From Microbacterium sp. 1.5R (lineage in GTDB: Bacteria > Actinomycetota > Actinomycetes > Actinomycetales > Microbacteriaceae), in NCBI RefSeq assembly GCF_001889265.1, contig NZ_CP018151.1, forward strand, positions 3,472,001 through 3,536,000: a DNA stretch of 64,000 nt, in the 5' to 3' direction. The stretch's first letter is position 1; the number at the start of each line of letters is the position of its first letter. The position numbers were made by a program, and so were the translations under genes. Below are positions 41,366 through 49,705 of the stretch, in pieces. A model generated the notes under the pieces. It was given only the letters and a program-made list of their open reading frames with translations, was not told where the DNA came from and made no database searches.

Positions 41366-41709
41366 GACGTGCGGCCCGGCTTGTCGGCGCCCGGCTCGTC
41401 GGGAGTCTCGGGGTCGAACAGCACGGGGCGGTCGACCTTCTTGGTGACCTCGGCCGGGTCGACCACGAGGATCAGCATCGCGAGGAACAGCAGCGTGACG
41501 ATGAATGCACCGCCGCCGACCACCAGGCCGAGCGCGATCGGCGTGAGGCCGTCGTAGGTGCCGTTCGCGATGGCGTTGTTCACCCGGGCGGTGAAGGCGC
41601 CGGTCGACACGAGCGTCACCACCGCGGCGAAGACACCGCAGCCGAGAGCGATGCCCAGCAGGTGCAGCGGGCGCAGAATGTCGCGTCGGGTGGGCTTCTC
41701 GTCGCTCAT
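41356..41709 (-). CDS. Two-helix membrane protein of unknown function
   Basis: 117 residues. A basic start (MSDEKPTRRDILRPLHLL), two membrane helices (about 15-37 and 58-82, LALGLVV..LFLAMLILVV) and an acidic, charged tail. I do not recognise a family. It overlaps the upstream membrane gene by four bases (ATGA), so they form a two-gene unit. Its 3' end carries a 22-bp duplication that includes the stop codon. Confidence 0.75.
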   Translation of the reverse strand: MSDEKPTRRDILRPLHLLGIALGCGVFAAVVTLVSTGAFTARVNNAIANGTYDGLTPIALGLVVGGGAFIVTLLFLAMLILVVDPAEVTKKVDRPVLFDPETPDEPGADKPGRTSSS

Positions 41710-42356
41710 CGCTCTCCTCCGTGCCCGGCGGGGGCGGGGTCGTTCTCGATCGTGGTCCCGGCGGCGACAGCATCCGCTCGCTTCGGGGTCAGACCGGCGA
41801 TGCCGAGGAAGACCGCGACGATGGCCGCGTATCCGCCGAACATCCCGACGCCGAGGATGATGCCGGTGAGCTCGAACGCACCGGCTCCCTCGATGGCGTA
41901 CGGCTGCACGAAGCCCGCCGGGATCGCGATCAGGAGCACGGCCAGCAGCAGGCCGAAGGCGCCGAGGGTGATCGAGTCCCGTGCGGTCGCATCGCCGGCT
42001 TTGCGAGCACGGAGTCCGACGACGAGCTCGAGGATGCCGGTCGAGACCGCCCAGGCGATCACGACGACGAAGAAGAGGTCTTCGGTACGCCATGCGGGCA
42101 CACCGGCAGTCATCCCGGCGACGAAGCTCAGCAGGGCGAACACGACGGACGGCCAGCGCTGACCGGCCGGGTAGACGAGCCACGCGGCGACGATCATCAC
42201 GAGGCCGGTGGTGAGCACGAAGCCGCTGAAGACGGAGAGACCGACGGCCGCCGAGTGATCGGGCGAGAAGGTGATCATCACTGCAGCGGCGGCGGCGAAG
42301 AGCGCGCGCAGCAGCTGAAGATGACGCACGGTGAACGCGCGGGCGGTGGCAGACAT
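41706..42356 (-). CDS. Six-helix membrane protein, DUF308-like
   Basis: 216 residues with about six membrane helices (from LLRALFAAAAAVMITFS through FLGIAGL) and a short C-terminal tail. The pairwise helix repeat with GFVLTTGLVMIVAAW and AVSTGILELVVGLRA resembles HdeD/DUF308 proteins, but I am not sure. Four-base overlap with the next gene. Function unknown. Confidence 0.75.
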   Translation of the reverse strand: MSATARAFTVRHLQLLRALFAAAAAVMITFSPDHSAAVGLSVFSGFVLTTGLVMIVAAWLVYPAGQRWPSVVFALLSFVAGMTAGVPAWRTEDLFFVVVIAWAVSTGILELVVGLRARKAGDATARDSITLGAFGLLLAVLLIAIPAGFVQPYAIEGAGAFELTGIILGVGMFGGYAAIVAVFLGIAGLTPKRADAVAAGTTIENDPAPAGHGGER

Positions 42357-42657
42357 GAAGATCGAGGGTCCTCCGGGGGTGTTCCCCCCAGTCTACGCGG
42401 GGGCGCTGAGTGAGCGCCGACACCGGAGAGGTGTTCGCGGGGCCCGATGGATCTCCCCAGATCGATCATCAGGCCCCGCGACAGAACGCAGCGACGGGGG
42501 CGACACTGCGTCAGGCCGAGTGGTCGCGAGGTCGGGCACCCTGCTCACGACTGCTCAGCCGATAGACCCCAGAAATAGCACCTCGTCCCCTACGCGATGC
42601 TGGTGTGGTCGTATGCTCACTCTAGGGCTCGATTCTTCACATACCGGAGGGGGTGCT
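42357..42657. other. Intergenic region with a long hairpin
   Basis: About 300 bases between divergent genes, with no coding potential I can support. It includes the leader of the XRE gene and a hairpin at 42435-42481 (TCGCGGGGCC arms continuing with GATG and GATCT on both sides). Confidence 0.6.
42435..42481. repeat. 47-bp inverted repeat
   Basis: Perfect outer arms TCGCGGGGCC and GGCCCCGCGA, then imperfect inner arms ending GATCT/AGATC. Not related to the 67-bp family beyond the GATCT core. Confidence 0.75.
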
Positions 42658-42660
42658 GTG

Positions 42661-43569
42661 ATGAGCATGGAAAGTGGTCTGCGCCGATATGCCGATGTGT
42701 TCGCAGCGTCCTTCCGCGACGCGATCAATGCGCGTGGATTGACTCTGGCGCGGCTGCACGAGCAGCTGCGCGCCCGCGGCAACAGCGTGTCCATGGCGAC
42801 GCTCAGCTACTGGCGGTCCGGAGCTCGGCGCCCCGAGGGCGCCCAGTCGATGGCCGCGCTCGGCGACATCGAGCAGCTGCTGCACCTCGAGCCCGGCTCT
42901 CTCACCGCCCTGCTCGGCACCACGAACCGCACCGGTCCGCTCGGACCCAACCTCTTCCCGCTCGACGAGCAGGAGCTCGAGGATGCCGTCAAAGAGGCGT
43001 TCGCCGCTCTCGGCGCGGAGTACCCCGACACGTCGCGCGAACTCACGACCCACTCGGTGACGGACGTGGATGCCGCGGGCAACGTCTCGTACTCGATCAC
43101 GCGCAGCATCGTGCAGTCGACCGTCGGCACCGTCGCGTCGATCCCGTTCCTCGAGATGACACCGGGCATCAGCACTCCCGCGCCGTTCATCGAGGCGGTG
43201 GCGGGAGGACGCATCGCTGCCCGGTACTCGCACCCGAACGGCGAGGTGCACGGCGTCCTGTTCGAACTCGACGTTCCTCTGACCGCTCCGAGCACCGCGA
43301 TGGTCGAGTGGTCGGTCGCCTACCCCCCGGACTATCCGCCCCAGCGCGAGACGGGTCATGCCGTCGCCCGGCAGACCAGGGAGCTGCTGGTGTGGACGCG
43401 ATTCCACCCCGACGCGCTGCCCGACCGGATCGAAGAGCGCGTCGAGACGCCGGACGGCTCGAAGATCACCGAGCTGTCGCTCGAGGGCCGCAATTCGGTG
43501 CACCAGGTGCGACGCGCATTCGGACCCGGACTGCTCGGCGTCGCCTGGAGCTACGCCGACGGGCGCTGA
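42661..43569 (+). CDS. XRE-like regulator with unknown C-terminal domain
   Basis: 302 residues. N-terminal region (1-65) looks like a divergent HTH (FRDAINARGLTLARLHEQLRARGNSVSMATLSYWRSGARRPEG) in which SYWRSG.R.P replaces the usual recognition helix. The rest is beta-rich and unrecognised, possibly a ligand domain (VWTRFHPDALPDRIEERVETPDG). GGAGG lies about 10 bases before the ATG; GTG one codon earlier is possible. Targets unknown. Confidence 0.8.
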   Translation: MSMESGLRRYADVFAASFRDAINARGLTLARLHEQLRARGNSVSMATLSYWRSGARRPEGAQSMAALGDIEQLLHLEPGSLTALLGTTNRTGPLGPNLFPLDEQELEDAVKEAFAALGAEYPDTSRELTTHSVTDVDAAGNVSYSITRSIVQSTVGTVASIPFLEMTPGISTPAPFIEAVAGGRIAARYSHPNGEVHGVLFELDVPLTAPSTAMVEWSVAYPPDYPPQRETGHAVARQTRELLVWTRFHPDALPDRIEERVETPDGSKITELSLEGRNSVHQVRRAFGPGLLGVAWSYADGR

Positions 43570-43602
43570 CCGCGCCCGTTCGCGGGCTCGGAGCCGACCG
43601 AC

Positions 43603-44439
43603 TCACCCGGGCTGATCGCCGACCGCGACCGGACGCCCCGGAGTGTTCGACCACTGGCTCCACGAGCCGGGGAAGACCTTCGCCTCGATGCCGATCTCAT
43701 CCAGCACCAGCGCGGTGTGCGCCGCCGTGATGCCCGAGCCGCAGTAGGCCGCGACGGGCGTCCCCTCGGTCACCCCGAGGGCGGCGAAGGTCGCCTGAAG
43801 GGTATGAGTGTCGAGGATCCGGCCCTCGGCATCCAGATGGGCGGCCATCGGGACGTTGAGCGCGCCCGGAATGTGCCCGGCGATCGGATCGAAAGGCTCG
43901 TGCTCTCCCCGATAGCGATCCGGCGCGCGCGCGTCGAGCAGCACACCGGTGTCGACGAACGAGGCGGCCTCGTCGATCGAGATCGCATCGCCGCCGATCT
44001 CGTCGAGGACGACGTCGCCGGGCTCGGCCTGCACGTCATCGTCGGCGACCGGAAGGCCGGCGGCCGTCCACGCGCGGATGCCGCCGTCGAGGACGCGCAC
44101 GTCGACACCGCCCTGACGCAGCAGCCACCATGCTCGTGACGCGCTGACTCCCTTGGCGTCGTCATAGGCGACGACGACGTCACCCCGGTTCACACCCCAC
44201 CGCCGGGCGGCATCCTGGAGCGTCGCCGTGGAGGGCAGGGGGTGCCGGCCGTCCGAGGGTTCGCCGTGGGTGGCGAGCTCGGTCGCGAGCGGCACGAAGA
44301 CCGCCCCCGGGATGTGGCCCGCGAGGTAGTCCTCTCGGCCGTCGGGCCGGTCGAGTCGCCAGCGCACGTCGATCACACGCACGGGGGTCTCGGACGTCAG
44401 CAGATCGTGCAGTTCGGTGGCGCTCACGAAGTTGCTCAT
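43603..44439 (-). CDS. Thiosulfate/3-mercaptopyruvate sulfurtransferase
   Basis: 278 residues with two rhodanese domains. The N-terminal one (1-128) is the inactive type, with DVRWRLDRPDGREDYLAGHIPGAVFV. The C-terminal one has the active Cys233 in AAYCGSGITAAH. DRYRGEHEPFDPIAGHIPGA is conserved. The CGSGIT loop favours mercaptopyruvate sulfurtransferase (SseA-like). Cytoplasmic. Divergent from the EamA gene. Confidence 0.9.
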   Translation of the reverse strand: MSNFVSATELHDLLTSETPVRVIDVRWRLDRPDGREDYLAGHIPGAVFVPLATELATHGEPSDGRHPLPSTATLQDAARRWGVNRGDVVVAYDDAKGVSASRAWWLLRQGGVDVRVLDGGIRAWTAAGLPVADDDVQAEPGDVVLDEIGGDAISIDEAASFVDTGVLLDARAPDRYRGEHEPFDPIAGHIPGALNVPMAAHLDAEGRILDTHTLQATFAALGVTEGTPVAAYCGSGITAAHTALVLDEIGIEAKVFPGSWSQWSNTPGRPVAVGDQPG

Positions 44440-44573
44440 GATCCGAGGCTAGCGAGACGCCGTCCGGATCGCGCACCCGGCCGTATTCCGTCGACATATC
44501 GGGCCGATCGGCGATTCGAGACGGCGGTCGGCGCGGCGCTAGGCTCGTCCCGGCCGCGTCGAGAAAGGACAGC

Positions 44574-45461
44574 ATGTCCACTCGATTCCGCTTCATGAGC
44601 CTGCGCCGACAGGAGGTCGCCCTCATCGCCGTGACGGCGGTCTGGGGCAGCACATTCCTCCTGGTGCACTGGGCGATGCAGCACTCGGGGCCGTGGTTCT
44701 TCGTCGGCATCCGGTTCCTGGTCGCCGGCGCGATCAGCATCGTCATCTTCCGCCGGGCGCTGCGCGGCATCCGCTGGCGCGACATCGGCGCCGGGGTCGC
44801 GATCGGCGTGATGATCTATCTCGGATACGGATTGCAGACCGTCGGGCTGCAGACCATCGATTCGAGCACCTCGGCGTTCATCACCGCGATGTACATCCCT
44901 CTCGTGCCGCTCGCGCAGTGGGCCGTCTTCCGCAAGCGCCCACCGGCCATGGCGTTCGTGGGCGCCGCGCTCGCGTTCCTCGGACTGCTGCTCATCGCGG
45001 GACCCGATGCGTTCGCCCTGACCCTCGGGGCGGGCGAGATCCTGACGCTCATCAGCACCCTGCCCATCGCGGCCGAGATCATCCTGATCAGCGTGTTCGC
45101 CGGCCGGATCGACCTCGGCAGGATCACGATCATCCAGCTCCTCACCGCCGGAGTGCTCGGCATCCTCACCATGCCGATCGTCGGCGAGGGCCTGCCCGAG
45201 TTCTCGTGGATCTGGGTCGGCTGCGCAGTCGGACTCGGAGTGGCGAGCTGCGTCATCCAGCTCACGATGAACTGGGCCCAGAAGTCCGTGTCCCCGACCC
45301 GCGCGACGATCATCTATGCGGGCGAACCGGTCTGGGCGGCCGTGATCGGGCGCATCGCCGGTGAACGCCTGCCCGTCGCCGCGCTGATCGGCGGAGCGCT
45401 CGTGGTGCTCGGCATCCTCGCCAGCGAGCTCAAGCCCGTGCGTCGTCGTTCCGCGGAGTAG
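44574..45461 (+). CDS. EamA/DMT-family transporter
   Basis: 295 residues, about 10 membrane helices in two EamA repeats: RRQEVALIAVTAVWGSTFLLVHWAMQ at the start and a second repeat from LTLGAGEILTLIST with YAGEPVWAAVIGRIAGE near 247-263. Exports or imports small metabolites; substrate unknown. Its stop overlaps a GTG that could start the next gene (TAGTG). Confidence 0.88.
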   Translation: MSTRFRFMSLRRQEVALIAVTAVWGSTFLLVHWAMQHSGPWFFVGIRFLVAGAISIVIFRRALRGIRWRDIGAGVAIGVMIYLGYGLQTVGLQTIDSSTSAFITAMYIPLVPLAQWAVFRKRPPAMAFVGAALAFLGLLLIAGPDAFALTLGAGEILTLISTLPIAAEIILISVFAGRIDLGRITIIQLLTAGVLGILTMPIVGEGLPEFSWIWVGCAVGLGVASCVIQLTMNWAQKSVSPTRATIIYAGEPVWAAVIGRIAGERLPVAALIGGALVVLGILASELKPVRRRSAE

Positions 45462-45505
45462 TGCGCCAGCGGGAATATCGGGGGCGTCGGCGCGTTGCAC
45501 CCGAC

Positions 45506-46165
45506 ATGATTGAAACTTCAACCGTCGTTCCGGTCGCCACAGAGCGGACGCGGGTGCGCGTGCCGATGCGCTTCGCCGACGGGTTCTCGACCACGGCGGA
45601 TGTCGTCACATTCGACGGACTGATCGACGGCCGCGAGCACCTGCTGCTCGGGCTCGGCGACTGGAGGACCGCCATGGAGCGCGCGGCCGACGGCGGCGAC
45701 GCACCCCTCGTGCGTCCGCACAGCGAATGCCTGACCGGTGACGTGTTCGGTTCTGAGCGCTGCGACTGCGGCCCGCAGCTGCGTGAAGCCGTCGAGCGCA
45801 TCGCCGAAGACGGCGGGTTCCTGCTCTACCTGCGCCAGGAGGGTCGGGGCATCGGCCTCTACGCCAAGCTCGACGCGTACGCGCTGCAGGATGCCGGCCT
45901 CGACACGTACGAGGCGAACGTCGCACTCGGCCGCGGAGAAGACGAACGCGACTACACGATCGCCGCGCAGATGCTGCAGGCGGTGGGCGTCGACAGCATC
46001 CGTCTGCTGAGCAACAATCCCGACAAGGCGGCACAGCTCGACGCCCTCGGCATCCGCGTCACCGAGCAGGTGGCCACCGGCGTGCACCTGTCGGACGCGA
46101 ACCACCGCTACCTCGAGGCCAAGCGCGACCACACCTCGCACACGCTCGACCTGTCAGCCGCCTGA
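45506..46165 (+). CDS. GTP cyclohydrolase II-like (RibA) protein
   Basis: 219 residues from ATG 45506. Zinc cysteines 75, 86 and 88 sit in HSECLTGDVFGSERCDCG; catalytic RQEGRGIGLYAKLDAY follows (110-125), then the LLSNNPDKAAQLDALGI end motif. This is a stand-alone GCH II domain without the RibB half and outside a rib operon, so it may be a paralogue for flavin or specialised biosynthesis. GTG 45461 is an alternative start overlapping the EamA stop; neither has a strong Shine-Dalgarno. Confidence 0.85.
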   Translation: MIETSTVVPVATERTRVRVPMRFADGFSTTADVVTFDGLIDGREHLLLGLGDWRTAMERAADGGDAPLVRPHSECLTGDVFGSERCDCGPQLREAVERIAEDGGFLLYLRQEGRGIGLYAKLDAYALQDAGLDTYEANVALGRGEDERDYTIAAQMLQAVGVDSIRLLSNNPDKAAQLDALGIRVTEQVATGVHLSDANHRYLEAKRDHTSHTLDLSAA

Positions 46166-46638
46166 TGAACGCGCAGCTGGCGAGCGAGCGGAGGCTCGAC
46201 GATGCGGAGATGCAGACGTGGCTGCCGACCATCCGGTTCGTGCAGCTGCTGCCGCAGGTGCTCGATCGCACGCTCAAGGCCGAGACCGGGCTCAAGCACT
46301 CGCACTACGCGATCCTGGTGACCCTCGCAGGTCAGGGTGATCGTGCGATCCCGATGACCGAGCTCGCGCAGATCGCCGGGCTCAGCCGCTCACGACTCAG
46401 CCACGCGATCGACTCGCTCGAAGACCGCGGCTGGGTGACGCGCACCTCGTGCAGCAGCGACAAGCGCACGCTGACCGCTGCGCTGACGGATGCCGGTCGT
46501 GACCTGTTGCGGGCGGCGGCGCCCGTTCATGTGGCACAGATCCGCGAACTGATCCTCGACCCTCTGACCGCAGAGGAGAGGGAGCAGCTCGGCACGATCT
46601 CGGCCAAGCTGCTCCCCGGCGTCGCCGCCGCTCTCTAG
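46165..46638 (+). CDS. MarR-family regulator
   Basis: 157 residues with a MarR winged helix (about 45-125: YAILVTLAGQGDRAIPMTELAQIAGLSRSRLSHAIDSLEDRGWVTRTSCSSDKRTLTAALTDAG). Its ATG shares a base with the ribA-like stop (TGATG), so the two are coupled. It may regulate this operon. The 3' end is two bases from the convergent aldo/keto reductase. Confidence 0.88.
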   Translation: MNAQLASERRLDDAEMQTWLPTIRFVQLLPQVLDRTLKAETGLKHSHYAILVTLAGQGDRAIPMTELAQIAGLSRSRLSHAIDSLEDRGWVTRTSCSSDKRTLTAALTDAGRDLLRAAAPVHVAQIRELILDPLTAEEREQLGTISAKLLPGVAAAL

Positions 46639-46639
46639 G

Positions 46640-47518
46640 TCACGCCTCGGGGATCTCGCGGCCGAAGGTCTCGAGCGTGACGTCCTCGGGCTCGGGGCCA
46701 CGGCGCACACCGGTGTCGAGCGCATCGATCGCGTCGAGCTGGTCGGCGGTGAGCTCGAAGTCGAAGACGTCGAAGTTCTCGGCGATGCGGGCGGGACGCA
46801 CCGACTTCGGCAGCGCGGAGCGACCCTGCTGCAGGTGCCAGCGCAGCATCACCTGTGCCGGCGACTTGCCGTGCTCTGCGGCGATGGCCGTGAGCGTCTC
46901 GTCGTCGAAGACGGATGCGCCGTTGGGGCGGTAGGCCGTGATGCCGCCGATGGGCGACCACGCCTGGGTGACGATGCCGGCCGCGGCATCCGCCTGCTGC
47001 ACCTCGCGCTGCTGGAAGTAGGGGTGCACCTCGATCTGGTTGAGCGCGGGGACGATGCTCGTCTCCGCCGCCAGCTTGTCGAGGTGCTCCACCATGAAGT
47101 TGCTGACGCCGATGGCGCGCACCCGACCGTCGGCGAGCAGGGTCTCGAGCGCCTTATAGGCACCCAGGGTGAGGTCGAAGCGGGTCGGCAGAGCCTGGTG
47201 CAGGATCAGCAGGTCGAGCTGATCGACCCCGAGCTTGCCCGTCGACTTCTCGAACGCGTGCAGGGTCTCGTCGTAGCCGAAATCGCTGATCCAGACCTTG
47301 GTCTCGATGAAGACCTCGTCGCGCGCGATGCCGGTGCGGCGGATCGCCTCGCCCACCTCGCGCTCGTTGCCGTACGCAGCGGCGGTGTCGATCAGGCGGT
47401 AGCCGGTCTCGAGAGCGGTGCTGACGGCATCGACCGTCTCGTCCGGAGCGGCCTGGAACACTCCGAAGCCGAGGGCAGGCATCTCGATGCCGGTGTTGAG
47501 CGTGATGTTCATCGTCAT
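46640..47518 (-). CDS. Aldo/keto reductase (2,5-diketo-gluconate reductase type)
   Basis: 292 residues. DTAAAYGNEREVGEAI holds catalytic Asp and Tyr, IETKVWISDFG the lysine and LLILHQALPTRF the histidine; GVSNFMVEHLDKL, QIEVHPYFQQREVQQ and LPKSVRPARIAENFDVFDFEL are all typical. The start could be ATG 47518 or ATG 47512. Divergent from an HTH/MmyB-type regulator 86 bases away, which likely controls it. NADPH-dependent reduction of carbonyls; substrate not known. Confidence 0.92.
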   Translation of the reverse strand: MTMNITLNTGIEMPALGFGVFQAAPDETVDAVSTALETGYRLIDTAAAYGNEREVGEAIRRTGIARDEVFIETKVWISDFGYDETLHAFEKSTGKLGVDQLDLLILHQALPTRFDLTLGAYKALETLLADGRVRAIGVSNFMVEHLDKLAAETSIVPALNQIEVHPYFQQREVQQADAAAGIVTQAWSPIGGITAYRPNGASVFDDETLTAIAAEHGKSPAQVMLRWHLQQGRSALPKSVRPARIAENFDVFDFELTADQLDAIDALDTGVRRGPEPEDVTLETFGREIPEA

Positions 47519-47604
47519 ACCTCCAGTGTGCGCGTCCGCTCACACGCGAGGGAGAGTCCACCAGTACCTCCCTTCGTCGCGACAGGGGGCGTACCGTCGC
47601 ATAC

Positions 47605-48492
47605 ATGGACACCCGCAGCGAGGTGCGCGAATTCCTCTCGTCGAGGCGCGACCGCATCACCCCCGACCAGGCCGGCCTCCCCGCATTCGGCGGCAACCGG
47701 CGTGTGCCGGGGCTGCGCCGTGAAGAGGTGTCGCTGCTCGCCGGCGTCAGCGTCGACTATTACACCCGACTCGAACGGGGCGATCTGTCCGGCGTCTCCG
47801 ACAGCGTGCTCGATGCGCTCGCCCGTGCTCTTCAGCTCGACGAGGCCGAGACCGCGCATCTGTTCGATCTCGCCCGCACCGCGAACGCCTCACCCGTCGC
47901 CCGCAAGCCGCGCAAGAAGGTCGAGACGCTGCGCCCCAGCATCCTGCGCCTGCTCGACGCGATGACCGAGGCGCCGGCGATCGTGCGCAACAACTACTTC
48001 GACTACCTCGCGGCGAACGCGCTCGGCCGCGCGCTCTATGCGCCGCTCTTCACGACCCCGGTGCCGAACAGCGCCCGCTTCGCCTTCCTCGACCCGGCCG
48101 CACAGACGTTCTACCCCGAATGGGAGCGAAACACCCAGGAGCTCGTGGCCGCGATGCGCGGCGAAGCGGGGCGCAACCCGTTCGACCGCAAGCTCACCGA
48201 TCTCGTCGGCGAGCTGTCGACGCGCAGTGAGCGGTTCCGCACCCTGTGGGCGGCGCACAACGTGCGCTTTCACCGCAGCGGTGTCAAGCGCATCAACCAC
48301 CCGGTCGTCGGCGAGATGGAACTCACCTACGAGGCGTTCGAGCTGCCGGCTGACCCGGGCCTGCAGATGTCGACGTACACGGCGGAGCCGGGAACGGCAT
48401 CCGCCGACAAACTGCGGATGCTCGCGAGCTGGGCGGCGACCGACGCTGCCGATGGGACCATCGATGCGCCTTCAGAGCGCACCGAGGCCTGA
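47605..48492 (+). CDS. XRE regulator with MmyB-like ligand domain
   Basis: 295 residues. HTH region at about 30-85 with the subfamily signature RRVPGLRREEVSLLAGVSVDYYTRLERGDLSGVSDSVLDALARAL, followed by an MmyB-like ligand domain (EAPAIVRNNYFDYLAANALGRALYAPLF). These proteins commonly sit divergently from aldo/keto reductase or short-chain dehydrogenase genes, as here. They are thought to bind fatty acid-like ligands (family knowledge). Confidence 0.9.
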   Translation: MDTRSEVREFLSSRRDRITPDQAGLPAFGGNRRVPGLRREEVSLLAGVSVDYYTRLERGDLSGVSDSVLDALARALQLDEAETAHLFDLARTANASPVARKPRKKVETLRPSILRLLDAMTEAPAIVRNNYFDYLAANALGRALYAPLFTTPVPNSARFAFLDPAAQTFYPEWERNTQELVAAMRGEAGRNPFDRKLTDLVGELSTRSERFRTLWAAHNVRFHRSGVKRINHPVVGEMELTYEAFELPADPGLQMSTYTAEPGTASADKLRMLASWAATDAADGTIDAPSERTEA

Positions 48493-48493
48493 T

Positions 48494-48510
48494 TTCTGCT
48501 CTGAGCAGAA
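48494..48510. promoter_or_regulatory. PopR-box-like operator
   Basis: TTCTGCTCTGAGCAGAA is a perfect 17-bp palindrome 39 bases before the PopR-like gene. Its core TCTGCT-N3-AGCAGA matches the Streptomyces PopR box TCTGCC-N3-GGCAGA at 10 of 12 positions, so it is probably an autoregulatory site. Confidence 0.8.
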
Positions 48511-48549
48511 CCGCTCGAATCGTGCGCTGACGGCGGATTATCGTGAGGC

Positions 48550-48906
48550 ATGGCCGACCTCGTCCCGTTCCCTCGCGCACCTCGCTCTGCCCGCCCTCGT
48601 CCCAGTGAGCCCGAGCCCCTATGGCGCCAGATGGTCGGCGATCAGCTGCGCCGTCGACGACACGACCGGGACGAGACCCTGACCGAGACGGCAGGGAACG
48701 CCGGAGTCTCGCCGCAATACCTCTCCGAGGTCGAACGGGGACTCAAGGAGCCGTCGAGCGAGATGATCGCGGCGATCGCCGGGGCCCTCGACACCTCGCT
48801 GATCGAACTGACGAGCGCCGTGGCCGACGAGCTGCGCCAGGCGACGATGGCGCCGGCATCCGCTGCGGTGTCCGCCACCCGCGGGGCCTTCGCCCTCGCC
48901 GCCTGA
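48550..48906 (+). CDS. PopR/ClgR-like XRE regulator
   Basis: 118 residues. HTH at about 30-85 (LRRRRHDRDETLTETAGNAGVSPQYLSEVERGLKEPSSEMIAAIAGALDTSLIELT), the ClgR/PopR signature. The protein ends AFALAA. In Streptomyces PopR the terminal alanines target it to ClpP proteolysis, so this end suggests a Clp-degraded activator. A PopR-box-like palindrome precedes it and related boxes precede the ClpP operon 1.4 kb away. The symbol popR is not assigned because orthology is unproven. Confidence 0.85.
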   Translation: MADLVPFPRAPRSARPRPSEPEPLWRQMVGDQLRRRRHDRDETLTETAGNAGVSPQYLSEVERGLKEPSSEMIAAIAGALDTSLIELTSAVADELRQATMAPASAAVSATRGAFALAA

Positions 48907-48918
48907 CGGCTCGTCTCG

Positions 48919-49032
48919 TCTGCCCGCCCGTCTGAAGGTCCGTCTGCAGGTCCGTCCGTCTGCAGGTCCGCCCGTCTGACGGTCCGTCCGTCTGCAGGTC
49001 CGTCCGTCTGCAGGTCCGTCCGTCTGCAGGAC
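48919..49032. repeat. 16-bp tandem array
   Basis: Units TCTGCAGGTCCGTCCG: five full-length units after two 12-base ones, with a final partial unit that is also the outer end of the palindrome at 49021. Located between the convergent PopR-like gene and clpP2-type gene. Confidence 0.9.
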
Positions 49033-49097
49033 TTCGGCACGGATGCAGGACCAGAACGGCAGAATCATCCTGCATCCGTGCCCCGATCCTGCAGACG
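49021..49097. repeat. Palindromic repeat, family B, copy 2
   Basis: Outer arms CGTCTGCAGG and CCTGCAGACG; inner core GCACGGATGCAGGA matches the copy at 22835. Arms are about 30 bases with several mismatches. It ends about 15 bases before the ClpP-like stop (49112) and may act as a terminator. Confidence 0.85.
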
Positions 49098-49111
49098 AAC
49101 GCCGTGGCCCC

Positions 49112-49705
49112 TCAGTCCGCCCGCTCCCCCAGCACGGTGTCGACCAGACCGTAGTCCCGGGCGGCGGATGCCGTGAAGACGCGATCCCGGTCGGTGTCGG
49201 CGCGCAGCTCGCTCAGCGAGCGTCCGCTGTGCCTGGCGAGGATCGACTCCATGTCGGAACGCACCCGCACGACCTCGTCCGCCGCGAGGATGAGGTCGGG
49301 GATCGCTCCCCGCGACTGGCCCGCCGGCTGATGCAGCACGATGCGGGCGTGCGCGAGAGCTGCCCGCTGTCCCGGAGCCCCTGCCGCGACCAGCAGCGCC
49401 GCCGGCCCGATCGCCTGACCCACACACGTCGTCGCGATCGCCGGACGCACGTGCTGCATGGTGTCGTAGATCGCGAGCGCCGCCCCCGGGTCGCCACCTT
49501 CGCTGTTGATGTAGAACTGGATGCCGGAATCCTGGCTGTCGGCATCGAGGTGCAGCAGCTGCGCGATCAACGCGTTGGCGACTCCGGCGTCGATGCCGGT
49601 GCCGAGATAGATGACCCGCTCGGCGAGCAGGTGCGAGTAGACGTCCATGACGCGTTCACCGCGCGGATGCTGCGCGATGACGTTGGGGATCGTGTAACCG
49701 CTCAT
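49112..49705 (-). CDS. ClpP-like subunit lacking the catalytic serine
   Basis: 197 residues, full-length ClpP fold. YTIPNVIAQHPRGERVMDVY and IQFYINSEGGDPGAALAIYD are normal. The nucleophile segment reads CVGQAIGPAALLVAAG, aligning Gly100 with the catalytic serine (GQAASMGA in active ClpP). His125 in ARIVLHQP and Asp174 in DTDRDRVFTAS remain. The DNA (GGT CAG GCG ATC GGG CCG) rules out a misread. It is therefore probably inactive alone and needs the active partner encoded just upstream, with which it overlaps by four bases. Similar to ClpR-type regulatory subunits. Confidence 0.9.
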   Translation of the reverse strand: MSGYTIPNVIAQHPRGERVMDVYSHLLAERVIYLGTGIDAGVANALIAQLLHLDADSQDSGIQFYINSEGGDPGAALAIYDTMQHVRPAIATTCVGQAIGPAALLVAAGAPGQRAALAHARIVLHQPAGQSRGAIPDLILAADEVVRVRSDMESILARHSGRSLSELRADTDRDRVFTASAARDYGLVDTVLGERAD

